Numbered from the stretch's first letter, positions 29,425 to 43,244 are shown. The stretch: DNA of 64,000 nucleotides from JADJOY01 sp016713535 [NCBI: Deltaproteobacteria bacterium] (GCA_016713535.1 JADJOY010000001.1:476640-540639), one strand, 5' to 3'. The notes: generated from the sequence alone by a model not told the origin. Numbers and translations are program-made.

Positions 29425-30687
29425 ATGAAAGTCTCCGTCGAAGAACTGAGCACCACCCGCCGCAAGGTCGCCGTCGAGCTCGACCCTTCGGACGTCGAGG
29501 AACAGGTCGAACGCTCCTACCGTGAGCTCGCGCGGTCGGTGCAGCTCAAGGGCTTTCGCCCGGGCCGAGCGCCACGGACGATCCTCAAGCAGCTGTACGG
29601 CAAGGAGATCGATGCCGAGGTCACGGGCAAGCTGATCGAGGAGACGATCCCCAAGGCGCTCGAGGAGAACAAGCTCGAGCCGGTGACGATGCCGGTGATC
29701 GAGGACCGCGAGCTCGGCGAGGACCGCTCGTTCCGCTACACGGCGCTCGTCGAGGTTCAGCCCGATCTCGAGCTCAAGGACTATCGCGGCATCGCGGTCA
29801 CGGCCGAGGCGGTCAGCGTCGCGAGCGAGGACGTCGACCGCGCGCTCGAGCAGCTCCGCGTGTCGCGCGCCACGCTCGTCGACCGTGACGGCGAGGTGCG
29901 CCGCGGCGACGTCGTGGTCGCCGACTGGGACATGGAAGTCGATGGCAAGGAAGGCTCGCAGGCCTCGCGTCAGGACGCCACGCTCGAGATCGCCGATGGA
30001 TCGCTTCTGCCCGAGCTGGTGACGGGGCTCGAAGGCGCGAAGGCGGGCGAGACGCGCACGATCACCGCGAACCTCGGCGACCGTGCACCCGATCCCTCGA
30101 TGGCGGGGAAGACGGCCACCTTCAAGGTGACGGTGAAGAAAGTGCAGGAGCGCGTCCTGCCCGCGCTCGACGACGAGCTCGCCAAGGCGGTGAGCGGTCT
30201 CGAGTCGGTCGATGCTCTCCGCGCGGACGTGGAAACCAAGATCCGTGCCCGTCTGGAGCGTGACGCCAAGGCCAAGCAGCACGAGCAGATCGTCGATGCG
30301 CTGGTCGAGGCAAACCCGTTCGATGCTCCCGAGTCCCTGGTCGAGCAGTCGGTCCGCAGCCTCACCCGGTTCTCGGGCGCCGAGGTTCCCGAGGGCGAGT
30401 CCGAGGAGGCGCGCGAGGAGCGCAAGGGCGCCATCGAGAAGGCCGCCAAGCGCCAGGTTTGCGCCGATCTGCTGCTGCGGCGGATCGCGGACAAGGAGAG
30501 CATCTCGGTGACCGAGGACGACGTGAACGCCGAGCTCGACGAGCGGGCGAGCGCGATCGGTCAGGACGGGCGCGTGCTTCGCGCCGCGTACGAGAAGAAG
30601 GGCATCCTGGACGAGATCCGGGGCGATCTCCGGCGTCGTCGCACCCTGGATTTCCTCCTCGAAAGCGCCAATATCTCGGGCAAGTAG
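29425..30687 (+). CDS. tig: Trigger factor
   Basis: A 420-residue ribosome-bound chaperone and peptidyl-prolyl isomerase acting on nascent chains. The ribosome-binding signature is GFRPGRAPRTILKQLYG (residues 43-59). The FKBP-like isomerase domain spans about residues 150-235 (RRGDVVVADWDMEVDG, LPELVTGLEGAKAGETR). The helical C-terminal arms follow. ATG 29425 follows GAGGAGAG. The order tig-clpP-clpX-lon is the classic quality-control cluster. A strong hairpin after the stop probably separates tig from clpP. Confidence 0.95.
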   Translation: MKVSVEELSTTRRKVAVELDPSDVEEQVERSYRELARSVQLKGFRPGRAPRTILKQLYGKEIDAEVTGKLIEETIPKALEENKLEPVTMPVIEDRELGEDRSFRYTALVEVQPDLELKDYRGIAVTAEAVSVASEDVDRALEQLRVSRATLVDRDGEVRRGDVVVADWDMEVDGKEGSQASRQDATLEIADGSLLPELVTGLEGAKAGETRTITANLGDRAPDPSMAGKTATFKVTVKKVQERVLPALDDELAKAVSGLESVDALRADVETKIRARLERDAKAKQHEQIVDALVEANPFDAPESLVEQSVRSLTRFSGAEVPEGESEEAREERKGAIEKAAKRQVCADLLLRRIADKESISVTEDDVNAELDERASAIGQDGRVLRAAYEKKGILDEIRGDLRRRRTLDFLLESANISGK

Positions 30688-30696
30688 AGTCGTTCT

Positions 30697-30722
30697 CGGG
30701 GCGCGCTGTGCGGCGCGCCCCG
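30697..30722 (+). terminator. Hairpin between tig and clpP
   Basis: A perfect 10-bp stem CGGGGCGCGC/GCGCGCCCCG with a 6-nt loop, 10 bp past the tig stop. No T-run follows. A TAGACT (30731-30736) just downstream may be a -10 box for clpP. Confidence 0.6.
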
Positions 30723-30813
30723 GGGCCCGTTAGACTCGCCGCTCAGACGCTCGAGGAGCGCGGCCCGCCCGTCCCGCTAAGGTTTGGTGGGCCGACAGAC
30801 GAAAAGAGGATCG

Positions 30814-31416
30814 ATGAACCAACCGAGTGCCAGCTACCTCGTTCCCATCGTCGTCGAGCAGACCAGCCGCGGCGAGCGCTCGTACGACATCTACTCCCGC
30901 CTCCTCAAGGAACGCATCGTCTTCCTCGGCACCGCCGTCGACGATGCGGTCGCCAACCTCGTCGTCGCCCAGCTGCTGTTCCTCGAATCCGAGGACCCCG
31001 AGAAGGACATCCACTTCTACATCAACTCACCGGGCGGGTCGGTGTCGGCGGGTATGGCGATCTACGACACCATGCAGTACGTCAAGCCCGACGTGCAGAC
31101 ACTCTGCATGGGCATGGCGGCGAGCATGGGCGCTGTGCTTCTGGCCGCGGGTGCGCCGAAGAAGCGCTTCACGCTGCCGCACTCGCGGGTGCTGATCCAC
31201 CAGCCGCTCGGTGGTGGGCAAGGACAGGCGTCTGACGTCGAGATCCACGCCCGCGAGCTCCTGCGCACCCGCGAGGAGCTGAACCGCATCCTGGCGCGGC
31301 ACACCGGCCAGTCGATCGAGAAGATCGCCCACGATTCCGACCGCGACTTCATCCTCACGAGCGCAGAGGCCAAGGAATACGGTATCGTGGATGCGGTGAT
31401 CGAGAAGCGCGTCTGA
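30814..31416 (+). CDS. clpP: ATP-dependent Clp protease proteolytic subunit ClpP
   Basis: A 200-residue serine peptidase forming the barrel that degrades substrates unfolded by ClpX. The catalytic Ser104 is in [16 protein letters not shown] and His129 in [12 protein letters not shown]; the Asp follows in the helix region [40 protein letters not shown] is the oxyanion-side motif. ATG 30814 follows AGAGGA; an in-frame upstream start 10 codons earlier would add residues that are not family-like. It lies 48 bp before clpX. Confidence 0.97.
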   Translation: MNQPSASYLVPIVVEQTSRGERSYDIYSRLLKERIVFLGTAVDDAVANLVVAQLLFLESEDPEKDIHFYINSPGGSVSAGMAIYDTMQYVKPDVQTLCMGMAASMGAVLLAAGAPKKRFTLPHSRVLIHQPLGGGQGQASDVEIHARELLRTREELNRILARHTGQSIEKIAHDSDRDFILTSAEAKEYGIVDAVIEKRV

Positions 31417-31464
31417 GCCGCGACGGGAGGCGGCGGCGACTCGGACTGCACACGGGGGAGGCCC

Positions 31465-32727
<1,263 letters not shown>

Positions 32728-32761
32728 GGCACCACCCCGAGGCGAGTCCCGAGGTCACCTC

Positions 32762-35248
<2,487 letters not shown>

Positions 35249-35412
35249 GTCGGGACGGAACCGGTCGAGGGGGCTGGGCGTGCGCTCGCCTATCGAGCCG
35301 GGTGGGTTCCTCTACGTGGCTCGCGTGGGATCAGTCGCGAGCTGCTCGCCCGGTTCTGATGGTCTCGCCGGACGGAGCGGCACGGTGCGAACGTGATTTG
35401 CACGCAGGAGGG

Positions 35413-35442
35413 TTGCCGACGCGACGAGACGTTCGCTATGTT
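35413..35442 (+). promoter_or_regulatory. Promoter of tRNA-Val
   Basis: TTGCCG (35413-35418), 18 bp, then TATGTT (35437-35442), about 29 bp before the tRNA. The rest of the spacer after lon (35249-35412) shows nothing recognisable. Confidence 0.55.
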
Positions 35443-35471
35443 CAGCGGACTTTCGGCCGGTCGAATGATCC

Positions 35472-35543
35472 GGGCGGATAGCTCAGCGGGAGAGCACCGG
35501 CCTTACAAGCCGGCTGTCGCAGGTTCGATCCCTGTTCCGCCTA
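35472..35543 (+). tRNA. tRNA-Val (TAC)
   Basis: Acceptor GGGCGGA/TCCGCCT (one G-T), D arm GCTCAGCGGGAGAGC, anticodon TAC at 35504-35506 between CCGGC and GCCGG, T loop GGTTCGATCC. The discriminator is A, and CCA is not encoded. Confidence 0.97.
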
Positions 35544-35618
35544 CCGGGTGTGCCTTGGTGACGGGGCGGATCGACGAGTCAGGAAGTCCCCGCAACGGAT
35601 GAAGGGCACTAGTTTCTT

Positions 35619-35695
<77 letters not shown>

Positions 35696-35710
35696 CGTGA
35701 GGACCTAGAG

Positions 35711-36019
35711 ATGGCGATCGAAGTCGGGCAGTCGGTGAAGTTCCCGTTCGCGGGAAAGTCGATGGAGGGCATCGTCGTCCAGGTGCACCCCAAGACCGTC
35801 GTGATCCGGGCCGACTTCCCCAAGCACAAAGGGAAGATCGTGCGCCGCCAGGCCCACGAGCTCGGTGACAAGGTCGAGACTAAGACCTCCGGTGGGCTCG
35901 TGAAGCGCTTCCTCGAGGGCCGGAAGAGGGCAAAGGCCGAGAAGGTGAAGGCCGTAAAGAAGGCCGCCAAGGAAGCCAAGGCGAAGAGCAAGGGCAAGGC
36001 GAAGGCTGCCGCCGAGTGA
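35711..36019 (+). CDS. Small protein with histone-like lysine/alanine tail
   Basis: A 102-residue protein I cannot assign. Residues 1-55 read like a small beta barrel of SH3/KOW type (VGQSVKFPFAGKSMEGIVVQ, TVVIRADFPKHKGKIVRR). Residues 65-102 are an almost pure Lys/Ala/Glu tail (AKAEKVKAVKKAAKEAKAKS) like histone H1-type bacterial proteins, so nucleic-acid binding is plausible. The start lies 15 bp past the CCA of tRNA-Asp, so it probably shares the tRNA transcript. The start context is GACCTAGAG. A bidirectional hairpin follows at 36060. Confidence 0.75.
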   Translation: MAIEVGQSVKFPFAGKSMEGIVVQVHPKTVVIRADFPKHKGKIVRRQAHELGDKVETKTSGGLVKRFLEGRKRAKAEKVKAVKKAAKEAKAKSKGKAKAAAE

Positions 36020-36059
36020 GGCGTGCGGCGCCAGCCGCGGCCTCTGGCTAGGGCCGTAC

Positions 36060-36088
36060 GAGCCGCGTTCCCGACGGGAGCGCGGCTC
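36060..36088. terminator. Bidirectional hairpin between convergent genes
   Basis: An 8-bp stem GAGCCGCG/CGCGGCTC with an inner CCC/GGG pairing. It lies between the lysine-tailed gene (ends 36019) and the convergent PEGA lipoprotein gene (ends 36137), and could stop both transcripts. Confidence 0.55.
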
Positions 36089-36136
36089 GTCCTCGTTTGG
36101 GGTCACGAGTCGCGTCGCCCGCTACGGCTCGTTCGC

Positions 36137-36484
36137 TCACTGCTGCAGGATGAACTTGTAGTTGTCCTCGAGCTCGGCCGTGAAGAAATATGGGAAGATG
36201 CCGGCGAGGATGAACAGCAGCTTGATATCGGCCTTGTAGACCGAGTCCACCGTCAGGTCGAGAGTCTTGTAGCCGGGCTTCTCGACCTTGACGTAATACG
36301 TTCGCGGAGCACCCGAGCGGTCCTGGAACACGATCGGCGCTGGACCTTGGAACTGGCCATTGATCGTGACGTTCGCGCCCTCCGGGTCGGTCACGATCCG
36401 GCTGCTGTGAAGGCAGCCCGAGGCGAAGACCGACAGTGCGACCGCAACGGCGAGCATTTTCGAGCACGGACCGAGACGGCGCAT
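36137..36484 (-). CDS. PEGA-domain lipoprotein
   Basis: A 115-residue lipoprotein with a signal sequence and lipobox FASGC, the lipid-bearing residue being Cys24. The mature part is a PEGA-like beta module: SRIVTDPEGANVTINGQFQG followed by FQDRSGAPRTYYVKVEKPGYKTL. Such domains are found on surface or peptidoglycan-associated proteins; the specific role is unknown. A hydrophobic stretch near residues 89-103 (LLFILAGIFPYFFTAEL) is unusual after a PEGA domain and may contact the membrane. ATG 36484 is well placed before the signal peptide. Confidence 0.75.
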   Translation of the reverse strand: MRRLGPCSKMLAVAVALSVFASGCLHSSRIVTDPEGANVTINGQFQGPAPIVFQDRSGAPRTYYVKVEKPGYKTLDLTVDSVYKADIKLLFILAGIFPYFFTAELEDNYKFILQQ

Positions 36485-36625
36485 CCGAGCCTCCTCTGGA
36501 TGTCGAGCGCGGGACGATGGTTGTAGCGACGCCCCGAGTGGCCCGTCAAGGCTCGGCGCCGTCGGAAGGCGGATAGGAAGCCGGCGGACGCCATCACGGC
36601 GACCGCATGTCAGAGGAGTGTGGCC

Positions 36626-37048
36626 ATGAATGCACCTCGAGCGCGGTCCGCCCGACCCTCACGCGCGCCGCGTCGGCGTCGGCGGCTTCTGGACCTCGTG
36701 GCGTTGTACCTCTGCCTCGCCGTCGCGCCGATGGCGGTCGCCGGCAAGCAATACGACGGCGGGCCGTGGCCCTTCCTGGCAAGCTGCTGCATCGGGCCGC
36801 GCGTCGGATTGCAGATGAACGAAGGCGTCGCAGTTCGCGACGTCGAGCAGTTCTCGTGGCTGCCTGTCGTCGGCTGGTTCGGCTATCGGTTCTACATGGC
36901 GTGGGAGGCCGGGCAGGGAAAGACGTTTTCCGAGATCGCCGCGGAAGAGCACCTGATGCCCGACGACGGTGCCCAGGCTCGGCCGCAGGTCGCCGTGGAA
37001 TCCGACCCCGGCGAGGCCGGCTCCTCTCCGTCTGGGTCGCCTCACTGA
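36626..37048 (+). CDS. Unknown small membrane protein with an SCCIGPRVGLQMNEG motif
   Basis: A 140-residue protein of unknown function. An arginine-rich N-terminus (residues 6-20) precedes a hydrophobic helix (LLDLVALYLCLAVAPMAVAG). Next is a compact Cys-rich motif, FLASCCIGPRVGLQMNEG, with adjacent Cys54 and Cys55, and a second hydrophobic stretch (SWLPVVGWFGYRFYMAWEAG). The tail is polar. The start is ATG 36626 after AGAGGAG (7 bp spacing), which decides against the GTG two codons upstream. The 3' end overlaps rarA convergently by 7 bp. The look is of an inner-membrane or exported small protein; I see no enzyme motif. Confidence 0.65.
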   Translation: MNAPRARSARPSRAPRRRRRLLDLVALYLCLAVAPMAVAGKQYDGGPWPFLASCCIGPRVGLQMNEGVAVRDVEQFSWLPVVGWFGYRFYMAWEAGQGKTFSEIAAEEHLMPDDGAQARPQVAVESDPGEAGSSPSGSPH

Positions 37049-38403
37049 GGCGGGTCGCCATCGGCGCCTCGCCCCGCACTCACCGCCCGCGCGCGGCCCA
37101 ACCGCTCCCGGATCGGCCCTTCCGCGCCCCGGTCGGTCGGCTCATAGAACGTTCGTCCGCGGAGCGCGTCAGGCAGGTGCTCCTGCTCGGCTAGACCCTG
37201 CTCGAAGTCGTGGGCGTAGCGATAGCCGCGCCCGTACCCGAGTTCCTTCATCAGCGCGGTGGACGCGTTGCGAAGGTGTAGCGGGACGGGGAGCGTGCCG
37301 GTCGCCTCGATCGCCTCGAGGGCGCGACCCATCGCCACGTAAGCTGCGTTCGACTTCGGTGCGCACGCGAGGTACAGGGCGCACTGCGAGAGCGGGATCC
37401 TCGCCTCGGGCAACCCCACGAACTCGAGCGCTTCCTTGGCGGCGACGGCGAGGGACAAAGCACCCGGATCGGCGTTTCCGACGTCCTCGGCCGCGAAGAT
37501 GATCAAGCGTCGCGCGACGAACCGCGGCTCCTCGCCGGACTCGAGCATGCGCAGCATCCAGTAGAGCGCGGCGTCGGGATCGGAGCCCCGCAGGCTCTTG
37601 ATGAAGGCGCTCGCGAGGTTGAAGTGCTCCTCGCCGGCTTTGTCGTAGCGAAGCGAACGGCGCTGGGTGGCCTCGCGGATCGCGCCCTCGTCGATCGCGC
37701 CGGATCCGGACGGGGGGCTGACGATCTCGGCGGCGATCTCGAGGAGGTTGAGGGCCTGACGAGCGTCGCCTTCGGCAAGCCTGGCGATGCTCGCCAGGAT
37801 CGCGGGCTCGGCGACCAGGCCCCGTCCGCCGAGCCCGCGGTCGGCGTCGGTCAGCGCCCGCTCGAGCAACGTGACGACTCGCCCCTCGCCGAGCGGCTCG
37901 AGCGTGAGCACGCGCGCGCGAGAGAGCAGCGGACCGATCACCTCGAACGACGGATTCTCGGTCGTGGCACCGATCAGGACGATGGTCCCGTCCTCGACGT
38001 GTGGCAGGAGCGCGTCCTGCTGCGCCTTGTTGAAGCGGTGGATCTCGTCGACGAAGAGCACCGTGCGATGCCCCGAACGCCGCCGGCGACGCGCCCGGTC
38101 GACCGCCTCGCGGACGTCCTTCACTCCCGCGAGAACCGCGCTCACGCGCTCCGTCTCTCGGCCTGCTTCTTTGGCCAGCAGATGAGCGAGCGTGGTCTTG
38201 CCGCTTCCGGGCGGCCCCCAGAGGATCAATGACGGGAGCTCGTGCCGCGAGAGCAAGCTTTCGAGCAGCTTGCCGCGCCCGAGCAGGTGGTCCTGGCCGA
38301 CGAACTCACCGAGGGACCGCGGTCGCATGCGCTCCGCGAGCGGTGCATCGCGGGGGACGGCGGCCGCCCCATGGCTCGCCTCGAACAGGTCGCCGGTGGA
38401 CAC
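37042..38403 (-). CDS. rarA: Replication-associated recombination protein RarA (MgsA)
   Basis: A 453-residue AAA+ ATPase related to clamp loaders that acts at stalled replication forks. Motifs: [16 protein letters not shown] at the N-terminus, Walker [17 protein letters not shown], Walker [19 protein letters not shown], sensor 1 [20 protein letters not shown], sensor 2 [12 protein letters not shown], and the C-terminal tetramerisation segment [19 protein letters not shown]. The start is GTG 38403, giving [12 protein letters not shown]; extension further upstream runs into the divergent recN spacer without family features. Confidence 0.94.
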   Translation of the reverse strand: MSTGDLFEASHGAAAVPRDAPLAERMRPRSLGEFVGQDHLLGRGKLLESLLSRHELPSLILWGPPGSGKTTLAHLLAKEAGRETERVSAVLAGVKDVREAVDRARRRRRSGHRTVLFVDEIHRFNKAQQDALLPHVEDGTIVLIGATTENPSFEVIGPLLSRARVLTLEPLGEGRVVTLLERALTDADRGLGGRGLVAEPAILASIARLAEGDARQALNLLEIAAEIVSPPSGSGAIDEGAIREATQRRSLRYDKAGEEHFNLASAFIKSLRGSDPDAALYWMLRMLESGEEPRFVARRLIIFAAEDVGNADPGALSLAVAAKEALEFVGLPEARIPLSQCALYLACAPKSNAAYVAMGRALEAIEATGTLPVPLHLRNASTALMKELGYGRGYRYAHDFEQGLAEQEHLPDALRGRTFYEPTDRGAEGPIRERLGRARAVSAGRGADGDPPQ

Positions 38404-38508
38404 GCTCGGGACGCTAGCATGCGACACCTGGGCGCGGCACGACGAAGCCGCGCCATTCGAGGCCCGGCTCACACACTCGGCGTTGCAGGGCCGGGGCCCG
38501 GATGCGGC

Positions 38509-38514
38509 TATACT
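38509..38514 (+). promoter_or_regulatory. Candidate -10 box for recN
   Basis: TATACT, 47 bp before the recN start in the divergent rarA-recN spacer. TTGCAG lies 20 bp upstream, longer than ideal, so support is moderate. Confidence 0.3.
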
Positions 38515-38560
38515 CGCGCGGTTCGGCCACGATCGGGGGGCCGACCCGCCGCCGCGCCTC

Positions 38561-40336
38561 ATGCTCGTCGAGCTCCATCTCAAGAACCTGGCGATCTTCG
38601 AGGACGCCTCCATCGTCTTCGGGGAGGGGTTCAACGTCATCACTGGCGAGCCCGGATCCGGGAAGTCGCTGGTGGCGGGCTCGATCGGGCTGTTGCTCGG
38701 CGGTAAGGGTGATCCCGATCGGATTCGCAGCGGGTCGGACGATGCCGAGGTGGCGGCACTCTTCGCGATCGATCCCCGCTCTGCGCGCGCAGCATCGTTG
38801 GGTGTCGAGGTCGACGAGGGTGAGGTGGTCCTTCGCCGCTCGCTCCGTCGCACGGGCCGCGCCGGCTCCGCCATCAACGGCGCGCTCGCGGCCACGTCGC
38901 AGCTCGCAGCCGTGGCCGACAAGCTGCTCTCGGTCGTGGGCCAGCACGAGCACCAGCGGCTGCTCGCGCCAGAGTGGCATCAGGTTCTTCTGGATCAGAG
39001 CGCGGGTCTCTGGAGCGCCCGGCAGCAGCTGCGGTCGGCCGTCACCAGCTGGCGCGAACGCCGTTCCGAGCTCGCGGCTGTCCGGGAGGGAGCAGCACAG
39101 CGCGAGGCAACGATCGCGCGCCTCGACCGCGAGCTCGAGGAGATCGATCGGGTCGCGCCGAGGCCAGGCGAGGACGAAGAGCTCGCGCGCGAGCGAGAGA
39201 TCCTCCGCCACGCCGGTGAGCTCGCGGAGGTCGCGGCGCGCGGACGCGATCGGCTCTACGAAGGCGACGATGCGGCGGTGACCGTGGTCGAGCGGGTGCG
39301 GCTCGACCTCGAGCGGGTCGCGCGCCTCGATCCGTCACTCGGCGAGGTGGCCAAGCTGCTCGAGCCCGCCGAGATCGCCCTGCAGGAAGCGGGGCGTGCG
39401 CTGATCAGCTACGGGTCGCGCCTCGATCCCGACCCGGATCGGCTCGAAGCCCTCGAAGGCAGGCTGGGAGCGCTGGAGCGCCTCAAGCGGAGCCACGCCG
39501 GATCGCTCGCATCGGTGCTGGAGCGAGCGAGCGCGCTGCGTGCCGAGCGAGCTCGTTGCGAGGACGGGCCTGAGCGCCTCGATGCGCTCGCCGCCGAAGT
39601 CGCCAGCGCGGAGCGCGCCGCGAGAGCCCAGGCGCGAGGGCTGAGCGACCGGCGTGCGGCGCACTCGTCCGTGCTCGCGCGGGCGATCGAGCAGGAGCTC
39701 AACACCCTCGGAATGGCGGCCTGCCGCTTCGAGATCGAGGTCACCAGTCCTTCCACCGACGCGGAGCGCGAGCCGGGACCGGCTGGATGGGACGAAGTTC
39801 GGTTTCTCATCGCGCCGAACCGCGGCGAGGACCTGAAGCCGCTCGACCGGATCGCCTCGGGCGGCGAGCTATCGCGGGTTTTCCTGGCGCTTTCCCGGCA
39901 CCTGGATCCCGCCCAGGAGCGACCGTCGCTGCTCTTCGACGAGGTCGACGCTGGCATCGGTGGCGCGGTCGCGGAGGTCGTCGGGCGCAAGCTGCGCGAG
40001 ATGTCCCGCTACACCCAGGTGCTCTGCATCACTCACTTGCCGCAGATCGCGAGCCTCGGCGACCGCCACATCCGGCTTTGGAAGGAAACGGTGGGACAGC
40101 GCACCGTGGCGCGAGCGGAGGAGGTCCGCGGCGAGGCGCGAGTGCGCGAGGTCGCGCGCATGCTGGGCGGCGCCGATCTCACCGAGACGACGCTCAAGCA
40201 CGCGGCTGAGATGATCGCGAACGGGGCACATGCAAGCGCGGACGAACCAAGCGCGGCCGGCACGCCCGTCCCCGCGGCCGGTGCCGCGCGCGGGAGCGCG
40301 AAACGCAGCGGTGGCCCGCGCCGCTCACCGAGCTGA
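38561..40336 (+). CDS. recN: DNA repair protein RecN
   Basis: A 591-residue SMC-like ATPase for double-strand-break repair. It begins LVELHLKNLAIFEDASI, then Walker A GEPGSGKSLVAGS, a Gln-rich site VGQHEHQRLL, a long coiled-coil middle (residues about 170-370), the signature segment RIASGGELSRVFLALS, Walker B SLLFDEVDAGIGG and VLCITHLPQIASLGDRH. A typical RecN Walker A starts GETGAGKS; here it is GEPGSGKS, a conservative change. The C-terminus carries about 35 extra Ala/Ser/Pro residues. ATG 38561 fits the family start. Confidence 0.94.
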   Translation: MLVELHLKNLAIFEDASIVFGEGFNVITGEPGSGKSLVAGSIGLLLGGKGDPDRIRSGSDDAEVAALFAIDPRSARAASLGVEVDEGEVVLRRSLRRTGRAGSAINGALAATSQLAAVADKLLSVVGQHEHQRLLAPEWHQVLLDQSAGLWSARQQLRSAVTSWRERRSELAAVREGAAQREATIARLDRELEEIDRVAPRPGEDEELAREREILRHAGELAEVAARGRDRLYEGDDAAVTVVERVRLDLERVARLDPSLGEVAKLLEPAEIALQEAGRALISYGSRLDPDPDRLEALEGRLGALERLKRSHAGSLASVLERASALRAERARCEDGPERLDALAAEVASAERAARAQARGLSDRRAAHSSVLARAIEQELNTLGMAACRFEIEVTSPSTDAEREPGPAGWDEVRFLIAPNRGEDLKPLDRIASGGELSRVFLALSRHLDPAQERPSLLFDEVDAGIGGAVAEVVGRKLREMSRYTQVLCITHLPQIASLGDRHIRLWKETVGQRTVARAEEVRGEARVREVARMLGGADLTETTLKHAAEMIANGAHASADEPSAAGTPVPAAGAARGSAKRSGGPRRSPS

Positions 40337-40440
40337 GCGGCTGCACCCCTCGGGAAGCGACGAGATTCCAGGTACACCGAACACCGAGCGCTGCCGGGGC
40401 GAGCCAGGCAAGGCATCCTGGCGCCATACCGTGGCCTGCC

Positions 40441-40459
40441 GGCGTCCCCAGGGGGCGCC
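40441..40459 (+). promoter_or_regulatory. Leader hairpin ahead of secA
   Basis: An 8-bp stem (GGCGTCCC/GGGGCGCC with one G-T) and a 3-nt loop, ending 33 bp before the secA start and upstream of the ribosome site AGAAGGGAG. A translational role is only a guess. Confidence 0.25.
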
Positions 40460-40492
40460 ACCGGCCGACGATCCAGAAGGGAGCTTCGATCC

Positions 40493-43206
40493 ATGACGAG
40501 CCTGTTGCGCCGGCTCATCCCGAGCAAGAACGAGCGCGAGCTGAAGCGGATCCAGCCGCTGGTGGCGCGCATCAACTCGCTCGAGAAAGACCTCGAGCCG
40601 CTGTCGATGGAAGAGCTCGCCGCGAAGACGCCCGCGTTCCGCGAGCGTCTCGGCAACGGCGAAACCCTCGACGACCTGTTGCCCGAGGCGTTCGCGGTGT
40701 GCCGCGAGGCGAGCCGCCGCGTGCTGGGGATGCGTCATTTCGACGTCCAGCTCATCGGCGGGATCGTGCTCCACGAGGGCAAGATCGCGGAGATGAAGAC
40801 CGGAGAAGGGAAGACGCTCGTCGCGACTCTTCCGGTTTACCTGAATGCTCTCACCGGCAAGGGCGTGCACGTGGTCACGGTGAACGACTAACTGGCGAGC
40901 CGCGATGCCGAGTGGATGGGGCGGCTCTACAACGCGCTCGGTCTCTCGGTCGGAGTCATCAAGCACGGGCTCGACGATCAGCAGCGGCGCGTCGCCTATG
41001 GGTGCGACGTCACCTACGGGCAGAACAACGAGTTCGGGTTCGACTACCTGCGCGACAACATGAAGTTCCGGCTCGAGAATTACGTTCAGCGCGAGCTCAA
41101 CTACGCGATCGTCGACGAGGTGGACTCGATCCTCGTGGACGAGGCGCGGACGCCGCTCATCATCTCCGGACCGTCGGAGGAGAGCACCGACAAGTACTAC
41201 GTCGCGAATCGGATCATCCCCAAGCTCGAGGCGGAGACCCACTTCACGGTCGACGAGAAGGCACGCACCGTGGCACTCACGGAGGAGGGCGTGCCGACGG
41301 TCGAATCGTTGCTCAAGAGCGGCAACCTCTACGATCCCGAGAACGTCGAGCTGCTCCACTGCGTGAACCAGGCGCTACGTGCCCACGCGCTCTTCCGCCT
41401 GGACGTCGACTACGTCGTCAACGACGGCGAGGTCATCATCGTCGACGAGTTCACGGGGCGGCTGATGCCAGGGCGCCGCTACTCGGACGGCCTCCACCAG
41501 GCGCTGGAGGCCAAGGAGGGCGTCAAGATCGCGAGTGAGAACCAGACCCTTGCGACGATCACGTTTCAGAATTACTTCCGCATGTTCTCGAAGCTCGCCG
41601 GAATGACCGGCACCGCCGACACCGAAGCTGCCGAGTTCCACAAGATCTACAAGCTCGACGTGATGATCATCCCCACTCACCGGCCGATGATCCGCAAGGA
41701 CTTCCAGGACGTGGTGTTCCGCACCAAGAAGGAGAAGGACGCCGCGGTCATCGCCGAGATCAAGGACTGCTACGAACGGGGCCAGCCGGTGCTGGTCGGG
41801 ACGATCTCGATCGAGGACTCGGAGCATCTCGGGAAGCTGCTCGAGCGTGACGGGATCCCGCATCACGTCCTCAACGCCAAGCAACACGAGCGCGAAGCGG
41901 AGATCGTCGCGCAAGCCGGGCGCCACCGAGCGGTCACGATCTCGACGAACATGGCGGGACGAGGCACCGACATCGTGCTGGGCGGCAACCCCGAGCTGCT
42001 GGTGAAACACATCCTCGATCCCGAGGAGCGCGAGCGACGTCTGGCCGAGTTCCGGGAGAGCTGCGTCGAAGAGAGGGAGCGCGTACTCGAGGCGGGTGGG
42101 CTTCACATCCTCGGCACGGAGCGCCACGAATCGCGGCGCATCGACAATCAGCTTCGCGGCCGCTCCGGACGCCAGGGAGACCCCGGCAGCTCACGGTTCT
42201 ACCTGTCGCTCGAGGACGACCTGATGCGGATCTTCGCCTCCGACCGGGTGAGCGCGATCATGCAGCGTCTCGGCATGGAGGAGGGCGAGCCGATCGAAGC
42301 GGGGATCGTGACCCGCGCGATCGCCAACGCCCAGAAGAAGGTCGAGGAGCGCAACTTCGACGTGCGCAAGCACCTCCTCGAGTACGACGACGTGATGAAC
42401 AAGCAGCGCGAGGTCATCTACTCGATGCGCCGCAAGATCCTCTCCGGTCACGGCACCAAGGACATGCTGCTGGAGTACATCGAGGACCTCGTCGAGCACG
42501 TGCTCGAGCTCCACATCCCGCCCAAGGCCCATCCCGAGGACTGGAACCTGGAGGCGATCACCGATGCACTGTTTCAGCAGTTCGGCGCGCGCTTCGAGAT
42601 CGACCTGGGGCAGCTCGACCACGCGAACGAGCAGGCACTCCACACCCACGTGGCGACGATGGTCTTGGCCCAGTACGCGGAACGCGAGGCTGAGATCGGC
42701 AGCGAGCTCCTCAGGCTGGTGGAGCAGGACATCCTGCTCCGCACCATCGATTCTCTCTGGAAAGACCATCTGCTCTCGATGGATCACCTGAAGGAGGGGA
42801 TCGGGCTACGTGCGTACCGGCAGGTCGATCCGCTTCGCGAGTACCAGCGTGAGGGCTTCGAGTACTTCACGGCGCTGGTCCGCCAAGTCAAGGCCGACGC
42901 GGTCGGGATCCTGTTCCGGATTCACGTCGAGAAGCCCGAGGACGTCGCGCGGCGCCAGGCGCAGCAGGCGCGCGCGCCGGCGCGGATCACCCTCACGCGT
43001 GGTCCGGCGCCGCAGCCCGCCCCCGCCGCACCCTCGCAGGCCGCTTCCGCATCCGCGCCCCAAGCCGGGGGTGGCACGGGACGTGGCGCTCCACCGGCTC
43101 CGCCGCCGAAGCCGGCGACGGTGCGGAACGATGGTCCCAAGGTCGGGCGGAACGATCCTTGCCCTGCGGCAGCGGCCAGAAGTACAAGAAGTGTCACGGT
43201 AAGTGA
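40493..43206 (+). CDS. secA: Protein translocase subunit SecA (in-frame stop and a frameshift)
   Basis: The ATPase motor of Sec protein export, about 904 residues. NBD1 has Walker [21 protein letters not shown] and [15 protein letters not shown]. The preprotein-binding domain and NBD2 follow ([37 protein letters not shown]). It closes with a Pro/Ala linker and the zinc-binding tail. Two defects: an in-frame TAA at 40889-40891, where family members have Tyr (VNDYLARRDAEWMG), and a lost C in CCC at 43162-43164; with CCCC the tail reads [18 protein letters not shown] and stops at 43206. An essential gene cannot be silent like this, so sequence error is likely, though the stop is a substitution rather than an indel. 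Confidence 0.95.
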
Positions 43207-43244
43207 GCCCACGAGGACGACGTGCGGAGCCTGCGACCGTGGCC

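Noticed and set aside
40889-40891. Recoded or readthrough stop in secA
   Set aside because: TAA is not used for selenocysteine or pyrrolysine and no recoding structure is apparent; sequence error is simpler. Kept as a low-priority finding only.
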